Of a stretch of DNA of 64,000 bases, positions 16,139 to 22,837 are shown one piece after another. The notes below the pieces were generated by a model. It worked only from the letters and a program-made list of their open reading frames with translations, made no database searches and was not told the DNA's origin. Origin of the DNA: Salibacterium salarium (GTDB taxonomy: Bacteria > Bacillota > Bacilli > Bacillales > Marinococcaceae); contig NZ_JAUSUM010000001.1 of assembly GCF_030813635.1 (NCBI RefSeq), positions 124,001-188,000 on the forward strand. Direction: 5' to 3'. The position numbers and the translations under genes were made by a program. Each line of letters begins with the position of its first letter. The stretch's first letter is position 1.

Positions 16139-16393
16139 CTAGCAGAAACACTCACCAAGACTACTTGCTAAAATAAGCAAAATTGTCATTGCAAACGTTG
16201 CACCGTTTAATATAATTCCTGCCAACAATGGTGCCCATTTCTTTGAGATAACGGCAAAAACAACTCCTAAAGTTGATAATGTACAAAATATACCTGCCCA
16301 AAAGCTCAAATTGTTATTAGGCCCTGTTGAAAGGAAGAATAAACTAACATTAATAACTACCATTAATAAAGATAAGATGCCATATCTATTCAT
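16139..16393 (-). CDS. Small multi-pass membrane protein with CFC tail, paralogue A
   Basis: An 84-residue protein with three hydrophobic segments (about 4-22, 31-50 and 55-77). It ends in the cysteine tail CFC. It shares the start MNRYGILSLL and the block CTLSTLG with its neighbour at 16484, so the two are tandem duplicates. The gene has a good AGGGAGGGGG ribosome site. It is convergent with the PLA2-like gene, which makes it a candidate immunity protein against a membrane-active enzyme. The family is not otherwise recognised. Confidence 0.6.
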   Translation of the reverse strand: MNRYGILSLLMVVINVSLFFLSTGPNNNLSFWAGIFCTLSTLGVVFAVISKKWAPLLAGIILNGATFAMTILLILASSLGECFC

Positions 16394-16483
16394 CTTCCAA
16401 CCCCCTCCCTAATTTTTTCTATGTGAAATGCTTTTTAATCAGGTTTTGGCAGTAAATTTAAATGTATTGATGTTATGACTGCT

Positions 16484-16738
16484 TTAACAGTAACAATCAT
16501 CTAGGCTATCTACCCACACCATTACATATGTTAATGCAAATACAGAACCATTTAGTGCAATTCCTGCACTCATTGGTAACTTTTTCTTTGAAAAAATGGC
16601 AAAAACAATTCCAAGTGTTGATAATGTACAATGAATAGCTACCCAGAAACTTAAATTGTAGGTGGGTCCTCTTACGAGTAAATAAAAACTAACATTAATA
16701 ACGACCAACAATAACGATAGTATTCCATATCTATTCAT
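16484..16738 (-). CDS. Small multi-pass membrane protein with CYC tail, paralogue B
   Basis: An 84-residue paralogue of the downstream gene, with the same three-helix layout and a C-terminal CYC in place of CFC. The ribosome site GGAGGAATTGGAAGG lies just upstream of its ATG. Both copies keep an internal cysteine before TLSTLG. Divergence between the copies is concentrated in the loops, as is common for immunity proteins that track different partners, but the partner is not known. Confidence 0.6.
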   Translation of the reverse strand: MNRYGILSLLLVVINVSFYLLVRGPTYNLSFWVAIHCTLSTLGIVFAIFSKKKLPMSAGIALNGSVFALTYVMVWVDSLDDCYC

Positions 16739-16855
16739 ACTCCTTCCAATTCCTCCTCTCTATTATATACCTTTCTCTGCTAAAAACTTCTTCCCATAAA
16801 CAAGAACCAATTAACGAATGGAAAATTTTATTAATTAAAGCTTAACACATGAGAA

Positions 16856-16981
16856 TTATATTGAGAACATGTGGCTAACAACAAGTATTCCCTCAATGAA
16901 ACATTCAAACCATCTTTTCAAGCGATCGCTATAGTTGTTCACATTCTGGATGCGGCCGGTACCTTTGGCATGCTCGCACAT
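16856..16981 (-). pseudogene. Transposase C-terminal fragment
   Basis: A short minus-strand frame encodes EHAKGTGRIQNVNNYSDRLK followed by RWFECF. This resembles the C-terminal end of IS1595-like DDE transposases, where a GIxxINxYHxRLKxW block is usual. The rest of the element is gone. It lies between the two repeats of the tRNA-Cys module and may mark the event that duplicated it. The remaining gene-free interval 16739-17052 otherwise holds only the promoter motif at 16996. Confidence 0.4.
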
Positions 16982-16995
16982 TTATTTTTATCAAA

Positions 16996-17026
16996 GGTTG
17001 TTATTTAACGTAACTTTCTTTCTTTT
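16996..17026 (+). promoter_or_regulatory. Putative SigO-type promoter of tRNA-Cys copy 2
   Basis: GGTTGTT (16996-17002), 18 bases, then TCTTTTA (17021-17027). The surrounding sequence is closely similar to that before tRNA-Cys copy 1. Confidence 0.55.
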
Positions 17027-17052
17027 ATATGTGAAAGATCATTAAAGGGTCT

Positions 17053-17126
17053 GGCGATGTAGCCAAGAGGCAAGGCGGAGGTCTGCAAAACCTTGAACCC
17101 CGGTTCGAATCCGGGCATCGCCTCCA
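17053..17126 (+). tRNA. tRNA-Cys (anticodon GCA), copy 2
   Basis: Identical over all 74 nt to copy 1, with anticodon GCA at 17085-17087 and an encoded CCA. It is followed by a leader (AATTAATT, GGAGGTG, GAGTAGATGATT) also found after copy 1. This shows that the duplication extends into the subtilase gene. Confidence 0.93.
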
Positions 17127-17158
17127 AAATTAATTCAAGGAGGTGGCAAAACGAGTAG

Positions 17159-18022
17159 ATGATTCAAGACATGCATCCTTCTAATAATACGAACAGCATC
17201 CCGTGGGGTGTAAATACCATTGGAGCTCCTGATTTATGGGATCGCTCGTATCACGGGGAAGGTACCGTTGTAGCAATCATTGATTCCGGATGCGATATCC
17301 ATCATAGAGACCTTCATTCAAATATTATTGATTGGTTTAATTTCACGGATAATAACGACCCTTATGTTGTCCAGGATACCGTATCACATGGGACTCATAT
17401 AGCCGGTATTATTGCTGCAAACAATCATTCAAATGGAATTATCGGGGTCGCCCCTTCTACAAAATTGCTTATTCTAAAAGCATTCGATTCCGTTAAAATT
17501 AATTCTTTTTCCGCCGTGATAGAGGCCATTTACTTCGCTATGAATTGGAAAGGGAAGAATGGCGAAAAAGTCAATATTATTAATTTATCTTTAGGATCTA
17601 CTAGTGAAAACCCAGAGTTAAAAAAAGCATTAGCAAGAGCGAAGGAAGAAAACATTTTCATAGTAGGTGCTTCAGGAAACTATGGAAGCCGTAATGATTC
17701 TCCAACAAAAAATGTATTGTATCCTAGTTATTTTTCAGAAGTTATTCAAGTAGGAGCAATAGATGAGGATAGAAAAATAGCACCTTTCTCTAATGAAAAC
17801 GACAAACTGAATTTCTTAGCGCCTGGTGTCCATGTACTTTCTACAGCGCCGAACAATAAACATGTAAACCTTTCCGGAACGTCAATGGCTGCTGCCCATG
17901 TATCGGGGGTGTTGAGTTTGGTATTAAACATCTACTCATCAGACGAAATTAATCAAGTTATTAAAAAACAAGCAAAAGGTGAAAATGTTTCTCTTGTTCA
18001 TTGTTCGACATTTGTTAAATAA
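17159..18022 (+). CDS. Subtilisin-like serine protease without signal peptide
   Basis: A 287-residue S8 family peptidase with an intact triad: Asp42 (AIIDSGCD), His77 (SHGTHIAG) and Ser242 (SGTSMAAAH), plus the oxyanion Asn174 (ASGN). It begins with SIPWGVNTIGAPDLW, much like the mature start of thermitase-type or intracellular subtilisins. It has neither a signal peptide nor a long propeptide, so it probably acts in the cytoplasm or after lysis. It lies directly after tRNA-Cys copy 2 and 36 bp before a PLA2-like gene. Processing of that or of the longer PLA2 precursor is possible but unproven. An ATG at 17171 is an alternative start. Confidence 0.85.
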   Translation: MIQDMHPSNNTNSIPWGVNTIGAPDLWDRSYHGEGTVVAIIDSGCDIHHRDLHSNIIDWFNFTDNNDPYVVQDTVSHGTHIAGIIAANNHSNGIIGVAPSTKLLILKAFDSVKINSFSAVIEAIYFAMNWKGKNGEKVNIINLSLGSTSENPELKKALARAKEENIFIVGASGNYGSRNDSPTKNVLYPSYFSEVIQVGAIDEDRKIAPFSNENDKLNFLAPGVHVLSTAPNNKHVNLSGTSMAAAHVSGVLSLVLNIYSSDEINQVIKKQAKGENVSLVHCSTFVK

Positions 18023-18058
18023 TACGTTTTACAAAATATAAATTTGGAGGAAATACAA

Positions 18059-18430
18059 ATGAAAAATAATCAAAACCAACCAATTCAAGAAGAAGTATAT
18101 CTACAAGTCGATGTGAATTGTATTGACAACTGTTGTAGGTTTGCGACAGATGGAATCGGACCTGGTCAACCTGAACCTGAATATACTGTGTATAATTACT
18201 GTGGACAAGCATGCGGAGTCGGAAGAGATCTTGGAGGTGGTACACCTATTAATGACACCGATGAATGTTGTCTAACACATGACAATTGTCTTTATTATAA
18301 CCGAAAAAGTAGATGTGAATGTCACCAAGATTTACAAGATTGTGTGGCAAACACAAGTGATATAGGTAGTACTTATATCTCCACTGGTATTTTTTTGGAT
18401 GAAGTGCGTAACACATGCGCTCTTGATTAA
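18059..18430 (+). CDS. Small phospholipase A2-like cysteine-rich protein
   Basis: A 123-residue protein consisting almost entirely of a PLA2-like domain. It has YNYCGQACGVG (calcium-loop-like, 45-55), NDTDECCLTHDNC with the catalytic His74-Asp75 pair, and CECHQDLQDC. In the last motif the position usually occupied by the second catalytic aspartate (CxCD) is histidine, so activity may be altered. Twelve cysteines suggest up to six disulfides. No signal peptide is visible. The start at 18059 follows GGAGG; an upstream in-frame TTG overlaps that site and is rejected. It ends at a strong terminator and faces another small membrane-protein gene at 18684. Confidence 0.75.
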   Translation: MKNNQNQPIQEEVYLQVDVNCIDNCCRFATDGIGPGQPEPEYTVYNYCGQACGVGRDLGGGTPINDTDECCLTHDNCLYYNRKSRCECHQDLQDCVANTSDIGSTYISTGIFLDEVRNTCALD

Positions 18431-18453
18431 TAAAGATAACTTTTAGCTTAAAC

Positions 18454-18500
18454 AAAGGGGCTGATTTAAAAGGTTAAAAAACCTTTTGTCAGTCCTTTTT
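18454..18500 (+). terminator. Terminator after small PLA2 gene
   Basis: A long two-part hairpin has an outer stem AAAGGGGCTGA with TCAGTCCTTT and an inner perfect stem AAAAGGTT/AACCTTTT. It is followed by a T-rich tract and closes the tRNA-Cys/subtilase/PLA2 unit. Confidence 0.75.
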
Positions 18501-18683
18501 CTATTTAACGTACAAAATCTTATATCCCTAATAAAGGTTATGAAAACGGAAACGGGGAGGAATTCGTACTTTTCATCATTTCTACTTGGAGATGATACGA
18601 AAAAACGACAGTTGCTCAATATGCGATAACGGTAATGTATAGCAGGTCCTGGGAATGTATCTTCCAGGTTCTTTAACACGCCG

Positions 18684-18929
18684 TTAAATTATTTCTATCA
18701 AAGCTATAATTCCTATAAAAATAAATGAACTTACGAATAGAAAAACACCCAGTATGATTAAAAAGCGATTTTTTATAGCATTTGCAATGAGAATAGCTCC
18801 TAGACCACTAACAAACGTTATCATTACAGTAACCCCAAAACCATATTCAATAAAAGCGTAATAATAGGAAGCTAATCCAATGATAATCAAAATCCAATAG
18901 GTAATAAGTAAAAACATTTTTCCTTTCAA
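18684..18929 (-). CDS. Small multi-pass membrane protein facing the second PLA2 gene
   Basis: An 81-residue protein with three hydrophobic segments (about 5-24, 29-47 and 55-78). Start TTG at 18929 is chosen because AAGGAG lies eight bases upstream; a longer frame to 18992 has no ribosome site. It has no clear sequence identity with the pair at 16.1-16.7 kb, but it has the same size, the same helix number and the same convergent position behind a PLA2-like gene. That recurrence is the reason for calling it a candidate immunity protein. Confidence 0.5.
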   Translation of the reverse strand: MKGKMFLLITYWILIIIGLASYYYAFIEYGFGVTVMITFVSGLGAILIANAIKNRFLIILGVFLFVSSFIFIGIIALIEII

Positions 18930-19159
18930 TTTAAACGCTCCTTCTTTATAAATAATTGAAACCTTTATTTTCCTGCATATAGCATAATACAAACCCTATA
19001 CATTGGTTATTCTCATACAATGAAAACCGTTTTTGATTCTAATCAGCATACATGTGTAGTATAATATGAACCCCATTTTATGGAAAAGACACTAACCAAA
19101 CATTGGTTATTTTTACACAATTAATAGGGAAGAGCCACTTTTTTTATTTAAGTAAATGT

Positions 19160-19214
19160 TTGCTTTTTTCTTTTGCGCTTTATAGTTTCGAACAAGTCGG
19201 CGGGTTTTTTCGCG
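19160..19214 (-). pseudogene. Fragment duplicated from the 3' end of the 62-residue gene at 19587
   Basis: This stretch repeats, with few changes, the sequence encoding RRLVRNYKEQKKKAK at 19598-19652 on the same strand. Nothing of the rest of the gene is left. It is a scar of local duplication or recombination in the accessory region. Confidence 0.55.
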
Positions 19215-19255
19215 AGTAAGCATATAAGCGTTTACAACGGTCCAGCATGATAAGA

Positions 19256-19477
19256 CTAATACCAGGTTCCCTGGGGTGTGTAATGCCACCACTCACCGTC
19301 TTTGTAGTGAACATGGAGACAGTTTTGTTCAGGATGACTTTCGACTTTCACGATGTTCGAGAAATCATATTTCTGACGTTTTTCAAACCCCATCGAAGCA
19401 TTGTGTTTTTGGTAGGCGGTTAGCAGTATTTGATATTCTTTGTCCTTCAAGTGCTTGGCAACATCTGGTTTATTCAC
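19256..19477 (-). CDS. Small accessory protein, KTSC-like C-terminus
   Basis: A 73-residue protein starting with GTG after CAAGGAGG. The C-terminal LHVHYKDGEWWHYTPQGTWY resembles the short beta-rich KTSC-type domains of phage and plasmid proteins. The rest is charged and helical. The function is unknown. Its leader begins with the flank shared by three terminators in this region. Confidence 0.5.
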   Translation of the reverse strand: MNKPDVAKHLKDKEYQILLTAYQKHNASMGFEKRQKYDFSNIVKVESHPEQNCLHVHYKDGEWWHYTPQGTWY

Positions 19478-19514
19478 GGGGAAACCTCCTTGGTCTGTTT
19501 CTGGTCTTTGGAGA

Positions 19515-19577
19515 GATACGGGGCGGGTTTGGTTATATAAAAAAAAGAACCGATACGCCTTTTAAGACGCACCGGTA
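19515..19577 (-). terminator. Terminator followed by shared flanking element, copy 3
   Basis: On the minus strand a wobble-containing hairpin (19549-19577) is followed by a T-run and ATATAACCAAACCC-GCCCCGTATC, close to the copies at 12386 and 13166. Here the flank runs straight into the leader of the next gene. Confidence 0.65.
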
Positions 19578-19586
19578 TTGGGGTTA

Positions 19587-19775
19587 TCAGGACTTTTGCT
19601 TTGCTTTTTTCTTTTGCTCTTTATAGTTTCGAACAAGCCGGCGGGTTTCTTCGCGCTCGGCTTCTGATTGATGAGGATAAGCATAGATGCCGTGATGTTC
19701 TTTATCAATGACACCGGCTAATTCTTTCCGAGAGAGATCACGTTTGGACCTGGTATTAATCTTGATCTTGACCAT
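19587..19775 (-). CDS. Small basic accessory protein
   Basis: A 62-residue very basic protein (many Lys/Arg, C-terminus NYKEQKKKAKQKS), preceded by AAGGAGGGG. It overlaps the end of the upstream gene by 20 bases, so the two are co-translated. No family is recognised. A copy of its last codons lies at 19160. Confidence 0.45.
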   Translation of the reverse strand: MVKIKINTRSKRDLSRKELAGVIDKEHHGIYAYPHQSEAEREETRRLVRNYKEQKKKAKQKS

Positions 19776-20262
19776 GAGTATCCCCTCCTTTGTTTAAGTA
19801 TACGCTAATCAGGCGTTGCGACGCAACATCGTCAATAATCATACGAGCGTTTCCAATATCTACAGCATAAGCAAATTCCGCATAGTAATTCTTTAAATCA
19901 TCTTGTTGTTTGGTTTGGATACACACATACCCTTCAAATCCGGCGTCTTCACTGAGTTGGCACAGCGCAGCAAGGATCGGGGGTGCAATCAATAGCGGGC
20001 TTTTCTCTTTTCGATAATGATAATATGCATTCTCTAAATATTCCACCAAAATAAAGCCTTCGTCATAGGCAAACGATACAGCGCCTTCTATTTTATCATA
20101 CCCTTCCACTATTAACTTATGTACATGCCGATCTGGATGTTTGTACTCCTCTCTCCAATCAAAGAACCATTGGACAAGGGTTTTTACATCCATCGAATGA
20201 ATAGCTTGAACCGTGCCGTTATATGTTTCTTTTTCGTCTTTGGTTGGGATGGTTACTCTCAT
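19756..20262 (-). CDS. GNAT-like acetyltransferase domain protein
   Basis: A 168-residue protein. The central block VEYLENAYYHYRKE, then ILAALCQLSEDAGFEGYVCI, with the later RMIIDDVASQRLISVYL, follows the strand-helix order of GNAT folds seen in phage-type acetyltransferases, in which an LxxLxTAPxN block precedes the cofactor-binding loop. The canonical R/Q-x-x-G-x-G/A loop is not well kept, so it may be a degenerate or divergent member. It is the first gene of a two- or three-gene accessory operon. Confidence 0.5.
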   Translation of the reverse strand: MRVTIPTKDEKETYNGTVQAIHSMDVKTLVQWFFDWREEYKHPDRHVHKLIVEGYDKIEGAVSFAYDEGFILVEYLENAYYHYRKEKSPLLIAPPILAALCQLSEDAGFEGYVCIQTKQQDDLKNYYAEFAYAVDIGNARMIIDDVASQRLISVYLNKGGDTHGQDQD

Positions 20263-20320
20263 CCAATACCTCCTTGCGACTGATACGATACATACCCTGT
20301 CGATTGTACCAAAAAAGCCA

Positions 20321-20360
20321 AAAAAAAGAACCGACAGCCTTTTAGAAAGACGGTCGGTTC
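20321..20360 (-). terminator. Orphan terminator
   Basis: On the minus strand the stem AACCGACCGTCTTT/AGGCTGTCGGTT is followed by eight T. No complete minus-strand gene lies upstream; only a short reading-frame end (KQQQTVTV then stop) touches it. The gene that it once served seems to have been lost where sigma cassette 2 begins. Confidence 0.6.
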
Positions 20361-20488
20361 AGGGTGTTAGACAGTCACGGTCTGTTGTTGTTTTGCTTAA
20401 ATAATTATATCATTACTCCTTCTATTCGAAACCGTAAAAAGTTAAATGCAGTATTAAGGAGCATCATAAAAAAGTAATCATCTCCTAT

Positions 20489-20866
20489 ATGAATAAGTTA
20501 ATCTATTTTTACTCAATAGACTTTGACAAAAGGGTGTCTAAATATAAAACAAGATATCAATTGGTGCTTGATGCTCCGATTGATAAGGGGGATGAGACGA
20601 TTACGGTGAAAGAGACAATTAAAGATGATGACCAAATGATAGATGAGGTCACCAACAAAACAATTCAAGAAACTTTAATAAATTCAGATGTATATTCAGA
20701 ATGGTTTAAATTGAAACCTAAGCAAAGACACATACTCAATTTAATATATTTGTATCAATTTACTAACGATGAAATTAGTGAATATTTAGACGAATCAAAA
20801 CAAGTCATTTCTTACAATCATAAAAAAGGTTTGGAGAGATTAAGAAAAGCCTATATAGGGGAGTGA
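20489..20866 (+). CDS. SigO-like sigma subunit, apparently N-terminally truncated (cassette 2)
   Basis: A 125-residue frame with a C-terminal region 4 HTH (EWFKLKPKQRHILNLIYLYQ, then FTNDEISEYLDESKQVISYN). It opens abruptly in the middle of the block conserved in the other two cassettes (ISYMNKLIYFYSIDFDKR versus VAYMSKSIHYTAVNFDKK). The in-frame sequence continues about 15 codons upstream to a stop, leaving some 60-70 residues missing, and no ribosome site precedes the ATG. It is probably a truncated gene, though the region 4 domain is intact. It is followed closely by an RsoA-like gene. Confidence 0.6.
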   Translation: MNKLIYFYSIDFDKRVSKYKTRYQLVLDAPIDKGDETITVKETIKDDDQMIDEVTNKTIQETLINSDVYSEWFKLKPKQRHILNLIYLYQFTNDEISEYLDESKQVISYNHKKGLERLRKAYIGE

Positions 20867-20871
20867 AAAAA

Positions 20872-21096
20872 ATGTCAGATCATTATGAAGAAGAGGATAA
20901 ACAATGTATTGACATGTTGATTCAAAATTTTGAACCGAAGATAAAAAGAGTATTGCACCATACTCCTCCCTATGAAAGAGAAGATTTAGAACAAGAAATA
21001 AAGTTAAAGATTTTTGAGAAAAGAAATTTATTAAAAGATATACAAGCCCCAGGCTTTTTTGATTACATTGAAAAACACAAGGATAAAAAAGATTAA
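20872..21096 (+). CDS. RsoA-like sigma region 2 subunit (cassette 2)
   Basis: A 74-residue protein containing LIQNFEPKIKRVLHHTPPYER, closely similar to the RsoA-like partners at 13640 and 32580. The start at 20872 follows GGGGAG with eight-base spacing; an overlapping GTG at 20863 is possible. It probably works with a SigO-type subunit. Since the partner here looks truncated, it could pair with a subunit from another cassette. Confidence 0.7.
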   Translation: MSDHYEEEDKQCIDMLIQNFEPKIKRVLHHTPPYEREDLEQEIKLKIFEKRNLLKDIQAPGFFDYIEKHKDKKD

Positions 21097-21177
21097 TAAA
21101 GATTTTCTTTGTAATTTTGATTTTTAATCATTTCCTTCTTTTTATATATTGAACCCATTAAAAAGGAGGAATATAAA

Positions 21178-21717
21178 ATGAGTATTAGGAACAAGTACAT
21201 TGTAGTGGATGCAGGGCACGGTGGGAGTTATCCCGGGACAACTTCAGGGGGAAGGCAAGAAAAAGATATCACCCTAGACGTACACACAAAAGTGCGTAAT
21301 AAATTAAAAGGCGAAGGAGCTTTTGTTTATTCAACACGTTTCGGGGATGATGATTTTGGTGGCTCCGATGATGCTGAGGATATCAATAATCGTGTGGATT
21401 ATGTTAACGCCAATTTTAGTAATTACGACGCCTTGATTAGTTTGCATTTGAATACCTATAGAGGTATTGTAGGGCCGTTCACCCAGAGTAGTTATGGTAC
21501 TGCTGGGTCACAAGCACTAGCAAATGATATAGCTGTTGAAATGGGGCATATCCCAACGCATGACGGTAACTTTGCGATACTACGGGATACTGATGAAGAC
21601 TGTCCAAAGGTTTTGTTAGAAATGGCGAGAATTACCCAAGGGCAAGTTGAAAATTCTTCTTGGCAAGATGAAATGTCCGATGAAATTGTTAATGCGCTTA
21701 AAAACTATTTCATTTAA
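21178..21717 (+). CDS. N-acetylmuramoyl-L-alanine amidase (Amidase_3), cytoplasmic form
   Basis: A 179-residue catalytic domain of the Amidase_3 family. Zinc ligands are H14 in VVDAGHGG, E28 in GGRQEKDITL and the histidine in ALISLHLN; the catalytic glutamate is in VLLEMAR. It has no signal peptide and no wall-binding domain, which is typical of phage endolysins or autolysins released with a holin. The strong ribosome site AAAAGGAGG precedes the ATG. It follows sigma cassette 2 in the same direction and ends at a clear terminator. It may be a lysis gene under control of that cassette. Confidence 0.85.
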   Translation: MSIRNKYIVVDAGHGGSYPGTTSGGRQEKDITLDVHTKVRNKLKGEGAFVYSTRFGDDDFGGSDDAEDINNRVDYVNANFSNYDALISLHLNTYRGIVGPFTQSSYGTAGSQALANDIAVEMGHIPTHDGNFAILRDTDEDCPKVLLEMARITQGQVENSSWQDEMSDEIVNALKNYFI

Positions 21718-21758
21718 AATCGAGATGTATTTTAACCTCTTTATTAAACTGTAACATC

Positions 21759-21797
21759 AGCAACCGTTATGGGTAATCCTGACGGTTGCTTTTTTTA
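21759..21797 (+). terminator. Terminator after amidase
   Basis: Perfect 9-bp stem AGCAACCGT/ACGGTTGCT followed by seven T. Confidence 0.85.
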
Positions 21798-21845
21798 ATA
21801 AGATAAACACTTTCACCATAAGGAAGTTACAATTAACTTAAAAAG

Positions 21846-22364
21846 CTAGTTTGAGATGTTTTCAGTTTCTAGGTATTCATCCAGTTCTTCATTGAAATTA
21901 TTTAATTCTTCTACGTTCACATTTAAATTCGGTATGCCACTTTCACTATGTTTGTTCGCATAATAATTGTCGTAGACGATATTTTCCATTTCATCAATTT
22001 TTTTAATTAATTGTTGATAATAAGATTTGCTGATTTCCGGATTATTAGTATAGTTTGAATCGACAGCCTCAATAAGTTCGTTAAAATGTTCAGAAGTATT
22101 AATAAGCACTGGTGTTCCATACGCGACATCCAAATTTTTTGAAATTACACTTATGGATTCCATTTTACTTTTTATATCATTCAAGTTATCTTCTGAAATG
22201 TCTTCAAGGCTTGCAATGTCATCGTAACGAACAAGAAGGTTATGTAAATTGTTTCCGATACTTGCTTCCAATCGATTTTGATACTCGCTGTACTTACTAT
22301 AACCAATAAAAATAAAAACGATTATTATCACCATAGCAATAAAAATAAATGGTTTTTTGGTCAT
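21846..22364 (-). CDS. Single-pass membrane-anchored protein, unknown function
   Basis: A 172-residue protein with one N-terminal membrane anchor (residues 5-23, FIFIAMVIIIVFIFIGY) and an acidic extracytoplasmic part rich in helices. I do not recognise the family. Low GC content and a GGAAGGTGGTGG ribosome site are visible. It is convergent with the amidase gene. Confidence 0.5.
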   Translation of the reverse strand: MTKKPFIFIAMVIIIVFIFIGYSKYSEYQNRLEASIGNNLHNLLVRYDDIASLEDISEDNLNDIKSKMESISVISKNLDVAYGTPVLINTSEHFNELIEAVDSNYTNNPEISKSYYQQLIKKIDEMENIVYDNYYANKHSESGIPNLNVNVEELNNFNEELDEYLETENISN

Positions 22365-22440
22365 CTCACGCCACCACCTTCCAATAACATTATGTTCATT
22401 TTAACACAAAAATTACCATCCATGTACGGAAACAGGTAAT

Positions 22441-22530
22441 GGTAAAGATTAACCAGGATATTTGGTATTACGCCATTCAAAGCAAATTTCAAGGCAAAGG
22501 TTATCGTATTCAAAAGAATAACGTTCTTTA
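22441..22530 (+). pseudogene. Possible GNAT acetyltransferase remnant
   Basis: A short plus-strand frame reads KINQDIWYYAIQSKFQGKGY and then RIQKNNVL-stop. The WYYAIxxxFQGKGY block resembles the acetyl-CoA-binding segment of GNAT enzymes. There is no start nor the rest of the domain. The surrounding interval 22365-22837 otherwise holds only an orphan terminator. Confidence 0.3.
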
Positions 22531-22555
22531 GTTTTTGGTGTGATCGGGTGTTGTT

Positions 22556-22593
22556 TTAAAAAAACCGACTGCCTTTTGATAGGGCAGCCGGTT
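22556..22593 (-). terminator. Orphan terminator
   Basis: On the minus strand the stem AAACCGGCTGCC/GGCAGTCGGTTT is followed by seven T. No intact minus-strand gene lies upstream of it. It resembles the one at 20321 and marks the right border of the accessory region. Confidence 0.6.
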
Positions 22594-22837
22594 TGTCGCT
22601 ATTTTGTGTTCGAAATAAAATGCGACCAAAAATAAAGAGGTACCTGTTTTCCCCGATAAGATGACGGATACCCCGTCGCCATCTACCAACATCGACTTCT
22701 GTAGTTGCAGGTTCTCACGGTTTTCGATAGGAGGGGTGATCTTAAGTGTGATTGTATTTCTGTTTTAATAACGGACTATTTGTAACGGATAAAATATATT
22801 ATAATAAAAAGAGAAGGAAAGAACGGAGGTGTTGGTG

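Noticed and set aside
14921-17126. tRNA-Cys pair as attL/attR of an integrated element
   Set aside because: No integrase gene lies between or next to the copies, and the similarity extends upstream into the promoter and downstream into the subtilase gene, which fits tandem duplication better than integration.
7785-22593. Complete prophage
   Set aside because: No terminase, portal, capsid, tail or integrase gene is visible; only phage/plasmid-style accessory genes and a lysin-like amidase.
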